Assembly: GCF_004217555.1 (NCBI RefSeq)
Contig: NZ_SHKW01000001.1
Span: 1,674,001 to 1,738,000, forward strand
Direction of reading: 5' to 3'
Length of the DNA: 64,000 nt
From: Edaphobacter modestus
Lineage (GTDB): Bacteria; Acidobacteriota; Terriglobia; Terriglobales; Acidobacteriaceae
The position numbers were made by a program, and so were the translations under genes. Every line of letters begins with the position of its first letter. Position 1 is the stretch's first letter. This document shows positions 51,999 to 60,840 of the stretch, in pieces. Below the pieces are notes generated by a model, which had not been told where the DNA came from, did no database searches, and saw nothing but the letters and a program-made list of their open reading frames with translations.

Positions 51999-53072
51999 AT
52001 GGCTCCACAGGAGAAGAAGCTGGCTCACTCGACCGATCCTATTCCCGAGGAAAAACGAGCTCGCCGCATAGTTCGGGGGCACATCCTCTTTGCCTTCGGG
52101 CTGCTCCTGACGCTTGGCCTTGCCTGGCTGCTCGCCAAAGAGATCCTTCTCATCTATGTGAGCGCACTGTTTGCAGCCGTCCTGATGCCGGTCGTCAACC
52201 GCATCATGAAGATCAACCTACTCGGCCGAAGAGCGTCAAAACCTGCCGCTATTTTTCTGATCGTCGCCGGCATGGCCCTCGTCGTCGGTGTCTTTCTGAC
52301 GGTTGGCCTTCCTCCGGTCCTTCATGACCTCAACCAGTTCTCTGCTGACCTTCCTGCCCGCATTCCGAAGATGATGTCGCGCGTGGACCAGCTCCCGATC
52401 ACCCACCGTCTGGGAGTCGATGACATCGCCAGACGTGCGGAAGGCGCGCTGACAGCGACGGCCAGTTATCTCATGACGTCGCTTCCCAACTGGCTCTCCC
52501 ATCTGTTCGATATTCTCTCGGCTCTGTTTCTCTGCATCTACTTCATGCTCGAAGGAGACACCGCCTATCGCTTTGCCCTGTCCCTGGTCCCCGCAACGCA
52601 TCGCGAGAGGCTAAGCGCGACCCTGGAGCGGGCCGACGACAAGATCAGCAACTGGCTCATCGGCCAGGGATTCCTGATGCTGCTCCTGGGAATCTCTTCC
52701 ACTATCGTCTTCGCGATCCTGCACGTCCGCTACTTCCTCCTGCTCGGATTCCTGATGGGATTGTTCAATATCATCCCCATCGCGGGCGGGGTAGTCACGA
52801 TTACCCTCTCCGCAATCGTGGCCGCCTTCGATTCCTGGACCAAGTGTCTGGGCGTGCTGATCTTTTATGTTCTCTATATCAATGTCGAGAATGCCTACCT
52901 CATCCCACGAATCATGGGGAGCAGCGTCGAACTCTCGGGACTTACGATCCTGATCGCCCTGCTCTGCGGAACTTCCCTGGCAGGGGTCGTGGGTGCCCTG
53001 GTCGCGGTGCCCACCGCAGCCCTTATAGCTGTTCTGCTCGAGGAGTATGCTGTTCACGACAAGGCAACCTAG
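51999..53072 (+). CDS. AI-2E family transporter
   Basis: A 357-aa membrane protein with 7-8 helices: HILFAFGLLLTLGLAWLLAK, ILLIYVSALFAAVLMPVVN, AAIFLIVAGMALVVGVFL, ILSALFLCIYFMLEGDTAY, FLLLGFLMGLFNIIPIAGGV and LTILIALLCGTSLAGVVGA. The FN-x-IP-x-x-G and the PR-x-MG (LIPRIMGSSVELSGL) motifs are the family marks. Members are putative Na+/H+-linked exporters, one named for AI-2. The substrate is unknown. It follows aroK by 38 bp. Confidence 0.9.
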   Translation: MAPQEKKLAHSTDPIPEEKRARRIVRGHILFAFGLLLTLGLAWLLAKEILLIYVSALFAAVLMPVVNRIMKINLLGRRASKPAAIFLIVAGMALVVGVFLTVGLPPVLHDLNQFSADLPARIPKMMSRVDQLPITHRLGVDDIARRAEGALTATASYLMTSLPNWLSHLFDILSALFLCIYFMLEGDTAYRFALSLVPATHRERLSATLERADDKISNWLIGQGFLMLLLGISSTIVFAILHVRYFLLLGFLMGLFNIIPIAGGVVTITLSAIVAAFDSWTKCLGVLIFYVLYINVENAYLIPRIMGSSVELSGLTILIALLCGTSLAGVVGALVAVPTAALIAVLLEEYAVHDKAT

Positions 53073-53175
53073 TTCCTATACAAATCAGGCAGGTTTCTGT
53101 GACAAAACGGTATACTGATCACCTTCATCCGACCGACAGAAAAAAAATGTCGTTATACAACACGGGCTTGCTATC

Positions 53176-53787
53176 TTGATTTCAGTGTCTGAGCCGAAGT
53201 TTGCACAATCCGATCGCCGTAATCTTCTGGCTCCTGTCCTCATTGCCTTCCTGGTTCTCGGAATCGCTATCGCTCTGGTACTGCGCTATACCCCCCACAG
53301 TACCGCCAAACTCACCATCCTCAAGACATCGGTCTACCCTGCCCATACCGTATTCAAATCGGACTCCATCCTGGTCAATCGCGATCGCTCCCAGGACGAC
53401 CTTTATGTCGTAACCCGGCTGCGCATGGAAGACCGATTGAACCTGCCTCTCTTCATCAAGGACTTTACCGCCACACTGATTACGGCCGACGGAGAGAAGA
53501 TCGAGACCAGCGCGGTTCAGAAACAGGATCTTGAGAACCTCTACACCACCTTCCCAGCGCTACGGCCGCTCGCTTCGGAGCCTCTGCTGCGCGACACCCT
53601 CATCGACTCCGGAAAGGGCGTCGAAGGAATGGTGCTGTTGCACTTCCCGGTCACCGAAGAGGTCTGGAAACACCGTCGCTCGGCAACCCTTCATATCGCC
53701 TTGTATCATCAGGGAGATGTCTCCATCGTGATTCCGGTCGCCGATGAGGTGTCCACCAATGAAGATAGCGCCTTGGGCGAAGAATGA
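53176..53787 (+). CDS. Hypothetical single-pass membrane protein
   Basis: A 203-aa protein with one N-terminal helix (APVLIAFLVLGIAIALVLRY) and a ~160-residue extracytoplasmic beta domain (LYVVTRLRMEDRLNLPLFIK, FTATLITADGEKIETSAVQK, MVLLHFPVTEEVWKHRRSA). The domain has the rhythm of Ig-like modules that follow a signal anchor (DUF4352-like). Start TTG 53176; GTG 53185 is an alternative. It ends in an ATGA overlap with rsmE, so the two are coupled, but no functional link is known to me. Confidence 0.72.
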   Translation: MISVSEPKFAQSDRRNLLAPVLIAFLVLGIAIALVLRYTPHSTAKLTILKTSVYPAHTVFKSDSILVNRDRSQDDLYVVTRLRMEDRLNLPLFIKDFTATLITADGEKIETSAVQKQDLENLYTTFPALRPLASEPLLRDTLIDSGKGVEGMVLLHFPVTEEVWKHRRSATLHIALYHQGDVSIVIPVADEVSTNEDSALGEE

Positions 53788-54503
53788 CGCGTCGCCGCTG
53801 GATCGCCGACACCTGGACCGCTACAACCGCCACACTCTCTGGAGAACAGGCCGAGCATCTCGCGCGCGTGCTACGCGCTGCGCCGGGACAGGTCTACGAC
53901 ATCGTCGCCGGGGGCTTTCTGCATCGTGGCGAGATCCTCAGCGTTCAGCCTTCCGAGGTAGTCTTCGCGTTGCATGAGGAGCTTGAATCGGACGCAGCCC
54001 TCCCGTTGCATCTGCTGCTGGCAGTTTTCAAGTTCGATCACATGGAGTGGGCTATCGAGAAAGCGACCGAGCTTGGCGTCGCGCAGATCACCCCGGTTCT
54101 TGCTCGCAGAACCGAGAAACATCTGGCACAGGCATCCTCCAAACGGGCGGAACGCTGGCGGCGTATTGTGCTTGAAGCGTCCAAGCAGTCCCGCCGCACG
54201 ACAATCCCGGAGATCTCCGAACCGGCAGCTCTCAAATCAGCTCTCGACGACGCGGACGAACCCATGCGCATTCTGCTGTCCGAGACAGAGCAAAGCACGA
54301 GTATCGCCTCCGCACTGGCCGGTGCGCCTGGTGGTCAATCCGGGTACGCCCTGGCCATCGGTCCCGAAGGCGGCTGGACCCCCGAGGAGATGAATCTTTT
54401 TACGCAGCATGGATGGCTGTCCGTAACTCTCGGGCCGCGCATCCTGCGCGCCGAGACTGCAGCCATCGCGGCGATCGCGATTCTCTCCTCGCATCTCGCC
54501 TGA
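53784..54503 (+). CDS. rsmE: 16S rRNA (uracil1498-N3)-methyltransferase
   Basis: A 239-aa SPOUT methyltransferase. The PUA-like N-terminus (RRRWIADTWTATTATLSGE, ARVLRAAPGQVYDIVAGGF) is followed by the SPOUT marks ERWRRIVLEASKQSRRTTIP, ALAIGPEGGWTPEEMNLF and LGPRILRAETAAIAAIAIL, which form the SAM knot. It modifies U1498 in the small ribosomal subunit. It overlaps the upstream membrane protein gene by four bases. Confidence 0.93.
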   Translation: MTRRRWIADTWTATTATLSGEQAEHLARVLRAAPGQVYDIVAGGFLHRGEILSVQPSEVVFALHEELESDAALPLHLLLAVFKFDHMEWAIEKATELGVAQITPVLARRTEKHLAQASSKRAERWRRIVLEASKQSRRTTIPEISEPAALKSALDDADEPMRILLSETEQSTSIASALAGAPGGQSGYALAIGPEGGWTPEEMNLFTQHGWLSVTLGPRILRAETAAIAAIAILSSHLA

Positions 54504-54521
54504 CCCCCTTGCGGAGTCGTC

Positions 54522-54959
54522 TTAGTTCGGCCTCTCGCGCTCCGTTCGCCCGAACCGGGCATCGATCGGTTTACGCCCTGCAAACCCCTCTTCGATAGAG
54601 TGCCAGTATCCGATCTCCTTCTCGCCCAGCTTCCAGCACAGCAGGATCGTCTCCCCATCCATGACACAGGGAAAATCGAGCAGACCCTTGTCGAGATCCT
54701 TCACCTGCACACCGATTGCGTCGATCTCCGCAATCGTATCCTTCGTCTCCTGCAAGGTCTTATCCCGCTCCGCGCGGCGCCGCGCTGTCAGCGCCACATC
54801 CACGTGGACACCCCCGTGCAAGAAAATACGCTGGCGCTGCTGGTCGAGCTCCCCCTCGAGTTCAGCGGCCCGCGTACCGGACTTCTGGGCCCGTCGCAGA
54901 AGTGCCTCCACCACCGGAAGCAGTGTCTGCGCCTCTCCGAGAGTAAACGTCCTGCTCAA
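54522..54959 (-). CDS. DUF2203 family protein
   Basis: A 145-aa helical protein: FTLGEAQTLLPVVEALLRRA, a long coiled helix, IDAIGVQVKDLDKGLLDFPC and ILLCWKLGEKEIGYWHSIE are DUF2203 landmarks. The family is cytoplasmic and uncharacterised. It begins in the ATGA overlap with nadA, so a link with NAD synthesis or a shared expression requirement is suggested by position only. Confidence 0.88.
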   Translation of the reverse strand: MSRTFTLGEAQTLLPVVEALLRRAQKSGTRAAELEGELDQQRQRIFLHGGVHVDVALTARRRAERDKTLQETKDTIAEIDAIGVQVKDLDKGLLDFPCVMDGETILLCWKLGEKEIGYWHSIEEGFAGRKPIDARFGRTERERPN

Positions 54960-56098
54960 GCCCTGACCTCCAGCATACGATCAAGCGCAACCTTGGCCCA
55001 GTGCTTCACGTCTTCATCGACCTTGATGCGGTTCACAACGTTGCCGGCGATAAGATTCTCGAGCGACCACGCCAGGTGTTGCGGAGAGATGCGATACATC
55101 GTCGTGCACAGGCATCCCGCGTCATCGAGAGTAATCACTTCCTTACCCAGCGGGGCGAAGCGCTTTGCCATGCGATTGACCAGGTGAATCTCGGTTCCGA
55201 CCGCGAAGCTCGAGCCCTCGGGAGCCTTCTCGATCACCTCGATGATCCGTTCGGTCGAGCCAAGAGCGTCGGCTTTCTGGCAGACCTCCCAGCGGCACTC
55301 GGGATGCACGATCACCTGCATCTCCGGACGCTCCCGGCGAATGCGGTCCACGTGCTCGGGAAGAAACCGCTGATGCACCGAGCAGTGTCCCTTCCACAGA
55401 ATGACCTTCGCCGCGCGCAGACGATCCGGCGCAAGGCCTCCATTAATCTGGTACGGATCCCATACCACCATCTCGCTCAGCGGAATTCCCATGGCAAATG
55501 CTGTGTTGCGTCCAAGGTGCTGATCCGGAAGAAAGAGAATCTTCGAGCCGCGAGCAAACGCCCACTCGAAGGCTCCGCGCGCATTCGAGGAGGTACAGAC
55601 CAGCCCGCCGCGCTCGCCGCAAAACGCCTTGATGGCTGCAGCCGAGTTCATATACGTAAGCGGAACCAGATCGTCAGTTATGCCGGCGCGATCGAGCGAA
55701 TCCCAGCAGTTCTCTACCTGGCCAATCTCCGCCATATCCGCCATCGAGCAGCCTGCGTTCAGATCCGGCAGGATCACCTGTTGCCAGGGCTTGGCCAGCA
55801 CATCGGCCGTCTCGGCCATAAAGTGCACGCCGCAGAAGATCATGTACTTCGAATCCGTCTGCGAGGCGATCTTCGAAAGTTTGTAACTGTCGCCGGTGTA
55901 ATCGGCAAACCGGATTACCTCATCGCGCTGGTAGTGATGCCCCAGCAGGACAACATCGGTCCCCAGGATGGTGCGTGCCGCGGCAATGCGCTCATCCATC
56001 GTATGGTCGGGCAGCGAAAGGTAGTTATCGAGAGAACACGAATCCTGAACAGCACCTGTCGCGGACGTTACCGCGACCTCTTCCATCAGTACGCTCAA
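54956..56098 (-). CDS. nadA: Quinolinate synthase
   Basis: A 380-aa iron-sulfur enzyme that condenses iminoaspartate with DHAP to quinolinate. The cluster cysteines appear in YMIFCGVHFMAET, VCTSSNARGAFEWAF and DDAGCLCTTMYRI; other marks are LLGHHYQRDEVIRFADYTGD, LPDLNAGCSMADMA and IVHPECRWEVCQKADALGST. The length is at the longer NadA type. It is followed by a DUF2203 gene by overlap. Its partner nadB lies ~5 kb away on the same strand, apart from it. Confidence 0.95.
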   Translation of the reverse strand: MSVLMEEVAVTSATGAVQDSCSLDNYLSLPDHTMDERIAAARTILGTDVVLLGHHYQRDEVIRFADYTGDSYKLSKIASQTDSKYMIFCGVHFMAETADVLAKPWQQVILPDLNAGCSMADMAEIGQVENCWDSLDRAGITDDLVPLTYMNSAAAIKAFCGERGGLVCTSSNARGAFEWAFARGSKILFLPDQHLGRNTAFAMGIPLSEMVVWDPYQINGGLAPDRLRAAKVILWKGHCSVHQRFLPEHVDRIRRERPEMQVIVHPECRWEVCQKADALGSTERIIEVIEKAPEGSSFAVGTEIHLVNRMAKRFAPLGKEVITLDDAGCLCTTMYRISPQHLAWSLENLIAGNVVNRIKVDEDVKHWAKVALDRMLEVRA

Positions 56099-56472
56099 AG
56101 TACTCCGCCTTCAGTCTCACCGAAGCGTCGGGCACCGATGGACGGCGCCGTCCCTTGCCTCTGAGACGGGGATGTTGAAAGCATGCACTGCCAACGGCTG
56201 CAGTGGGCTCGCTGTACCGGCTTGGAATCAAGCCATTACCCAACCCACGGGGATGTTGCAACCAGACTTCTTACAACCTGCTTTACCGCACCTGCGACGG
56301 CTTTCGCCGCCCACTTTATTGGACGATCTCCGGAAGGGAATGACGCATCTTTTTGTTCCCATCCGAATTCACTTCCAACGAAGCCGCCTTACATCATCGA
56401 TCTTACAACAGGATAAAGGAGATTCGCCTCCCATTGTCGCTGTTCGAACAAGGCCGTATCATTAGAGCAATT
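56099..56472. other. Divergent intergenic region nadA / tatB
   Basis: The 374-bp gap holds promoters for both genes but I see no clear hexamers. A 12-bp direct repeat ACGGGGATGTTG occurs at 56166-56177 and 56247-56258. In-frame codons upstream of ATG 56473 do not resemble Tat sequences, so I left them out. Confidence 0.4.
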
Positions 56473-56991
56473 ATGCCGAGCTTCGGCGACAGCGCCTTCA
56501 TCTTTATCCTTGCCCTGATCCTCTTCGGCCCGAAGAAGCTTCCTGAACTTGCGCGTCAGCTCGGAAAGCTGATGGGCGAGTTCCGCCGCGCCTCCAACGA
56601 GTTCCGCATGCAGATGGAGGACGAGCTTCGCCTGTCTGAGCAGGCTGAGCAGCAGAAGAAGATCGCTGCCATGGAAGCTGCCGCTCCGCCAACACCCGCC
56701 ATCTCCGATGGGACCGAAAATACGATTGCGCCGCCTGCGGCATCCGAAGATGGTTCCGCAGACAACTCTGCGGCCACGCAAACGACTCCCCTGCCGATTG
56801 CAACTTCAGGCGATCTGAATCTAATGCCTCCATCAACCGGGCTTCCTGTCGAAAGTTCTTCGATCTCAAACGCGTTTGACTCAGTCCCTCACGTCGAAGA
56901 TCCCGAACTGGCAAGTTCACGAACAGACCCCTCCGAGGGGCATACTCCGGACGCTCCGGACCACGTAGCAAGTGAGGCACTGCATGGCTGA
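56473..56991 (+). CDS. tatB: Twin-arginine translocase subunit TatA/TatB type
   Basis: 172 aa from ATG 56473. A short hydrophobic helix (SAFIFILALILFG) runs into the conserved hinge FGPKKLPELARQLGKLMGEF and an amphipathic, charged helix (RRASNEFRMQMEDELRL). The rest is a Pro/Ala/Ser-rich acidic tail. FGP-KLPE at the hinge fits TatB better than TatA, but the family is hard to split in single-gene acidobacterial loci. It binds folded Tat substrates at the inner membrane. It overlaps tatC by eight bases. Confidence 0.88.
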   Translation: MPSFGDSAFIFILALILFGPKKLPELARQLGKLMGEFRRASNEFRMQMEDELRLSEQAEQQKKIAAMEAAAPPTPAISDGTENTIAPPAASEDGSADNSAATQTTPLPIATSGDLNLMPPSTGLPVESSSISNAFDSVPHVEDPELASSRTDPSEGHTPDAPDHVASEALHG

Positions 56992-57763
56992 TCTGGTCGA
57001 CCGCGCCCGCGCGGCGGTTACGGACCGCGCCGAGCTTCCAGGCATGAGCCTGATGGAGCACCTGGACGAGCTGCGCAAGCGGCTGATCCATTCGGTGGTT
57101 TATCTGCTGATCGGCTTCGCCATCGCGTACGCATTTCACGAACGCCTCTACGGCCTGGTGTCGAGACCCATCGACATGCTGAACCTGCCGTTGAACTTTA
57201 CCCATCCCACCGACGGCCTGAACCTCTATCTGAAGACCTCACTGGTTGGCGGCGCAATCCTCGCCTCCCCCTTCATCCTCTACCAGATCTGGCTCTTTAT
57301 CGCTCCGGGCATGTACTCCACCGAGAAGCGCTACGTCTTTCCCTTTATGGGCGCGACCGTTACGCTTTTCCTTGCCGGTGTCTGGTTCGGGTATCAGTGG
57401 GTTCTCCCAGGCGCTCTGAAGGTGCTGATCGGCGACTTCGGAAAGCGCTTTCATCCGATCATCACCATCGAGGACTACACCAGCTTCTTTATGGCTGTGA
57501 TCCTCGGCCTCGGCATCACCTTTGAGCTTCCGATCCTGATCTTTTTCCTGTCGATCCTCGGCATCGTGGACGCGAAGTTCCTGATCCGCCACATCCGCTA
57601 CGCCATCCTGATCATCTTCGTGATCGCGGCCATCATCTGCCCGCTCCCCGACCCGGTCAGCATGTGCCTGTTCGCTATGCCGATGCTCGTTTTGTACATG
57701 GTCGGAGTAGGGGTAGCGTGGATCTTCAACCCGGCGCGCCGAAAAGAGGCGAAGTCCGCATGA
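56984..57763 (+). CDS. tatC: Twin-arginine translocase subunit TatC
   Basis: 259 aa from ATG 56984. TatC hallmarks are MSLMEHLDELRKRLIHSVVY (conserved E), six helices and FILYQIWLFIAPGMYSTEKR, TFELPILIFFLSILGIVDAK and ICPLPDPVSMCLFAMPMLVL. It recognises the RR signal of Tat substrates and forms the channel with TatA/B. Start and stop overlap with both neighbours (tatB and the cyclase-like gene), a compact operon. Confidence 0.95.
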   Translation: MADLVDRARAAVTDRAELPGMSLMEHLDELRKRLIHSVVYLLIGFAIAYAFHERLYGLVSRPIDMLNLPLNFTHPTDGLNLYLKTSLVGGAILASPFILYQIWLFIAPGMYSTEKRYVFPFMGATVTLFLAGVWFGYQWVLPGALKVLIGDFGKRFHPIITIEDYTSFFMAVILGLGITFELPILIFFLSILGIVDAKFLIRHIRYAILIIFVIAAIICPLPDPVSMCLFAMPMLVLYMVGVGVAWIFNPARRKEAKSA

Positions 57764-58734
57764 GCATGAAAGAGGACGCTCTGCGTTCGACTTTTCGGTC
57801 GGTCTTCTTTACCCTCTCCGCCTTGCTTCTGGTAAGCGTGCCTGCCGCTCAGGCGCAAACCACAGCGGCCAGACCGGCAGCCAAGATAAGCGGACAGGCC
57901 GCCTATGAGCTGACCAGACAGTACATCGCGGCAGCTCCACACCGCTGGATTGGCTCGCCGGACCATGCTAAAGCCGAGGAGTTCATCCGGTCCCACTTCA
58001 CCGAAGAAGCGGCCAAAGGTAACTTCGAGACCGACAACTTCAGCGCTTCGACCCCCGCAGGTCAGCTGGCGATGAAGAACTTCATCGTGCGCTATCCGGG
58101 CAAGAAGGATGGCGTCATCGTCGTGGCGACCCACTACGAGACCAACTATCCGCTGCGCGATATCAACTTCGTCGGAGCCAACGACGGCGGAGCGACAACC
58201 GCGCTGCTGATCGAGTTGGGGCGTTATCTACGGGCGCACCCTCCCGAGGGATACAGCGTCTGGCTGGTCTTCGACGACGGCGAGGAGGCGATCCAATCGT
58301 GGAGCGATCGCGACTCGCTCTATGGAACCCGACACCTGGCGGCAAAGTGGTCCCAGGACGGCACCATTAAGAAGATCAAAGCCTTCCTCGTCGCCGACAT
58401 GATCGGAGATAAAGACCTGAACGTCGATCGCGACTCCAACTCCACTCCGTGGCTGCTTGACCTGCTGGCCACCGCCGCGAAGAATACCGGACACAGCTCC
58501 TACGTCTTCATGAACGAGACGACCGTCATGGACGACCATCTCCCCTTCCGCCAGCGCGGCGTTCCCGTGCTGGATGTCGTCGATCTCGACTACGGGCCCC
58601 CAACCTCGGAGCATCCCGAGGGCGGATACCATCACACCGCGCTCGATACCCTCGATAAGGTGAGTGCACACTCGCTGCAGATCTCCGGAGACCTTCTGGT
58701 GGAGATGATCAGGCTGATCGACCAGCATCGCTAA
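57760..58734 (+). CDS. M28-family glutaminyl-peptide cyclotransferase-like protein
   Basis: 324 aa from ATG 57760 with an ATGA overlap with tatC. The signal peptide is VFFTLSALLLVSVPAAQAQ. The enzyme domain has GVIVVATHYETNY, GANDGGATTALLIELG, LVFDDGEEAIQSWSDRDSLY, GTRHLAAKW, MDDHLPFRQRGVPVLDVVDL and YHHTALDTLDKV. D, the EE pair, the MDDH aspartate and the final His are as in animal-type glutaminyl cyclases, zinc enzymes that turn N-terminal Gln into pyroglutamate. That subtype is closer than M28 aminopeptidases. Export is by Sec, despite the Tat neighbours. Confidence 0.82.
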   Translation: MSMKEDALRSTFRSVFFTLSALLLVSVPAAQAQTTAARPAAKISGQAAYELTRQYIAAAPHRWIGSPDHAKAEEFIRSHFTEEAAKGNFETDNFSASTPAGQLAMKNFIVRYPGKKDGVIVVATHYETNYPLRDINFVGANDGGATTALLIELGRYLRAHPPEGYSVWLVFDDGEEAIQSWSDRDSLYGTRHLAAKWSQDGTIKKIKAFLVADMIGDKDLNVDRDSNSTPWLLDLLATAAKNTGHSSYVFMNETTVMDDHLPFRQRGVPVLDVVDLDYGPPTSEHPEGGYHHTALDTLDKVSAHSLQISGDLLVEMIRLIDQHR

Positions 58735-58770
58735 TACTGATCGATCGGAAAAAGCTTCTTTAGGGTCCAG

Positions 58771-58825
58771 TTGTATGGGAATGGAAATCGGCATTTCGAT
58801 TCCCTCTGATTTCTCGACCATACAA
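58771..58825. other. Inverted-repeat element
   Basis: TTGTATGG (58771-58778) pairs with CCATACAA (58818-58825); inside it GGGAAT (58777-58782) pairs with ATTCCC (58799-58804). It may be a 3' hairpin of the cyclase-like gene or an operator for the small membrane protein gene. Confidence 0.4.
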
Positions 58826-59000
58826 AATCGTCGCTCGATACAGCCTCTCTCGCTCTCTCATTCCCAAATCGGGTCGACCTGTGTCCTACTTTCGATCAGC
58901 GAATTCTCAAGCTGGATCGATAGACGCCGATAACTCCTTCGTGGGATAGAGCATTGGTATGCGGGTGCCTAGTCTGTGCATACCCAAAGGAGACAAGTTG

Positions 59001-59198
59001 ATGCGAAGCATGAGACTGGCCGGCTGGCGGGACCGGCAACAAGAGATCCTTCCCGGCGTCTGGGAGAAAAAGCTGAACTATTTCGATATACATCCTCTCG
59101 CTGAGGTCTTTCGCGGGATCGTGTATACATCCGTGCTTTGGGGCTTGCTGGCGTTTGGCGTCTACACAATCTACGGGATCGTTGCAGGAACTCATTAA
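59001..59198 (+). CDS. Small membrane protein, 65 aa
   Basis: ATG 59001 follows AAGGAG at nine bases. The protein has a charged N-terminal half (RLAGWRDRQQEILPGVWEKK) and one helix (VYTSVLWGLLAFGVYTIYGI) at the C-terminus. It precedes the TerC gene by 47 bp, which suggests joint transcription. No family is recognised. Confidence 0.6.
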   Translation: MRSMRLAGWRDRQQEILPGVWEKKLNYFDIHPLAEVFRGIVYTSVLWGLLAFGVYTIYGIVAGTH

Positions 59199-59245
59199 GA
59201 CGCGCTTGCCATAAATGCGGTAAGGAGCGTTAGCATCCTAGAGAG

Positions 59246-60187
59246 ATGCCTGACGCGACTCCGGTTAGTACCTGGATATGGTTTCATATCTTCGTTTTTA
59301 CCCTGATGGCCGGGGACTATCTGTATGTCCGCTGGATGCGTTCAAGGCGCCCGGCAAAGGATACCCTCCACTCCACTTCGGTCGTTGCCACCATTATGTG
59401 GGTGTGTGCGGCCCTGGGGTTGGCTGTTTTTATTCTTCGAGCGATGGGAAGCGAGGCCGCAACCCAATACCTCGCCGGGTATGCCATCGAAGAAGCGCTC
59501 TCTGTCGATAACCTGTTTGTCTTCCTCCTCCTCTTCAAGCTTTTTCGAATTGAGCCACAGAATCAGCCCAGGGTTCTCTTCTGGGGCGTTGCCGGAGCCA
59601 TTGTGATGCGCGGGCTCTTTATCAGCGCGGGCATTGAACTGCTGACACGCTTCGAGTGGGTCAGCTACCTGTTCGCCCTGGTACTGCTGATCGCCTCGAT
59701 CCGGCTGTTGCTCCCGCAGGATGCGGACGATGAGAAAAAAAACCCGCGATGGCTGGTATGGATCTCGCGATTGAGGCCGGTAAGCCTGAGACAGGATGTC
59801 TTCGTAACCAAAGAAGACGGCACCCGCATGGTAACCGTGCTCCTGCTGGCTCTGATTGCCATCGAGGTCACCGACCTGATCTTCGCAATCGACTCGATCC
59901 CGGCAGTGCTCTCCATCACACGGCATCCCTTCCTGGCCTATACATCGAACATCATGGCCGTGATGGGGTTACGGTCTCTGTATTTCCTGCTGGCACATCT
60001 TTTGACGAAGCTTCGCTATCTCCATTACGGTCTGGCGGCGATACTTATCTTTGCCGCCGCAAAGATGCTGACTGCGCACTTTTTCAGGATCGGGCCTCTG
60101 GTTTCCCTGAGCGTCGTTATCGCGATGCTGGCGATTACGGTGGGTGTATCTTTGCTCGCCGGAGCCCGCAAAGCCGAGAAGGTATAG
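59246..60187 (+). CDS. TerC family integral membrane protein
   Basis: A 313-aa, 9-helix membrane protein. The marks are ATQYLAGYAIEEALSVDNLF with its acidic motif, EVTDLIFAIDSIPAVLSITR, and TSNIMAVMGLRSLYFLLAHL. The family (TerC/Alx) exports manganese or supports tellurite resistance and metal loading of exoproteins. The known Mn riboswitch (yybP-ykoY) was looked for in the upstream space, but it is not apparent. Confidence 0.92.
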   Translation: MPDATPVSTWIWFHIFVFTLMAGDYLYVRWMRSRRPAKDTLHSTSVVATIMWVCAALGLAVFILRAMGSEAATQYLAGYAIEEALSVDNLFVFLLLFKLFRIEPQNQPRVLFWGVAGAIVMRGLFISAGIELLTRFEWVSYLFALVLLIASIRLLLPQDADDEKKNPRWLVWISRLRPVSLRQDVFVTKEDGTRMVTVLLLALIAIEVTDLIFAIDSIPAVLSITRHPFLAYTSNIMAVMGLRSLYFLLAHLLTKLRYLHYGLAAILIFAAAKMLTAHFFRIGPLVSLSVVIAMLAITVGVSLLAGARKAEKV

Positions 60188-60253
60188 ATAGCAACAAGAT
60201 AAATTCGGACCATACTTGTCGTATTTAACTTTTTCCGCTAAAACTGAGGAATC

Positions 60254-60805
60254 ATGACACGTTCCTCCGGACATGCCTTTTTGCAGGCGAATCGCCTGAT
60301 CCATCTCTATCTTGGTGTCTTTACCGCTCCTGCCCTGCTGTTCTTTGCCTTTACGGGAGCGCTCCAAACCTTCAGTCTTCACGAAACGACACGCGGCAGC
60401 TCCTACAAACCACCAGCCTGGGCAGTAACGCTGGGCCAGCTTCATAAAAAGCAGACGCCGGTCGTGCCGGTGCGGAGGCCTCCACCCGCCGGAGTTGCCC
60501 CGGAGGGCCGCGGCCGGGACCGCGAGCAGGGTCCGGGGGCTCGAAACGACGCCAGCCCTCGAGGCGATGCCAACGCTGGACGGGGGGCAAGCGCGGCAGC
60601 CGTGTCGGAGGCTCCACCCGCAACGCCAGGAAGGAAGCATCACCCCCTCCCCCTCAAGATCTTTTTCCTGATCGTCTCGGTCTCGCTGTTTCTCTCGACG
60701 TTGACGGGTATCTACATGTCGTACAAGTACATGCGAAATCGCACCATCGTGACGGCCCTGCTGATCCTTGGAACGGTGATCCCCGTGATCCTGTCCTTTG
60801 TCTAG
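60254..60805 (+). CDS. PepSY-TM-like membrane protein
   Basis: A 183-aa protein. The first helix (LIHLYLGVFTAPALLFFAFT), a long Pro/Arg/Ala-rich loop (~60-130) and two C-terminal helices (IFFLIVSVSLFLSTLTGIYM, TIVTALLILGTVIPVILSFV) resemble the PepSY-associated TM family, whose members are often linked to iron-siderophore uptake or reduction. No receptor gene is linked here. The loop is low in complexity and extremely GC-rich. Confidence 0.6.
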   Translation: MTRSSGHAFLQANRLIHLYLGVFTAPALLFFAFTGALQTFSLHETTRGSSYKPPAWAVTLGQLHKKQTPVVPVRRPPPAGVAPEGRGRDREQGPGARNDASPRGDANAGRGASAAAVSEAPPATPGRKHHPLPLKIFFLIVSVSLFLSTLTGIYMSYKYMRNRTIVTALLILGTVIPVILSFV

Positions 60806-60840
60806 ATAAGATTCGTCCGGGCTCTGCCTGAAAAAACACA

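Noticed and set aside
56353..56472. 40-codon N-terminal extension of the TatB gene
   Set aside because: The extension is not hydrophobic or conserved; Tat proteins begin right at the helix encoded from 56473.
58735..59245. Possible yybP-ykoY manganese riboswitch upstream of TerC
   Set aside because: The conserved core and paired stems of that riboswitch are not visible in either gap.
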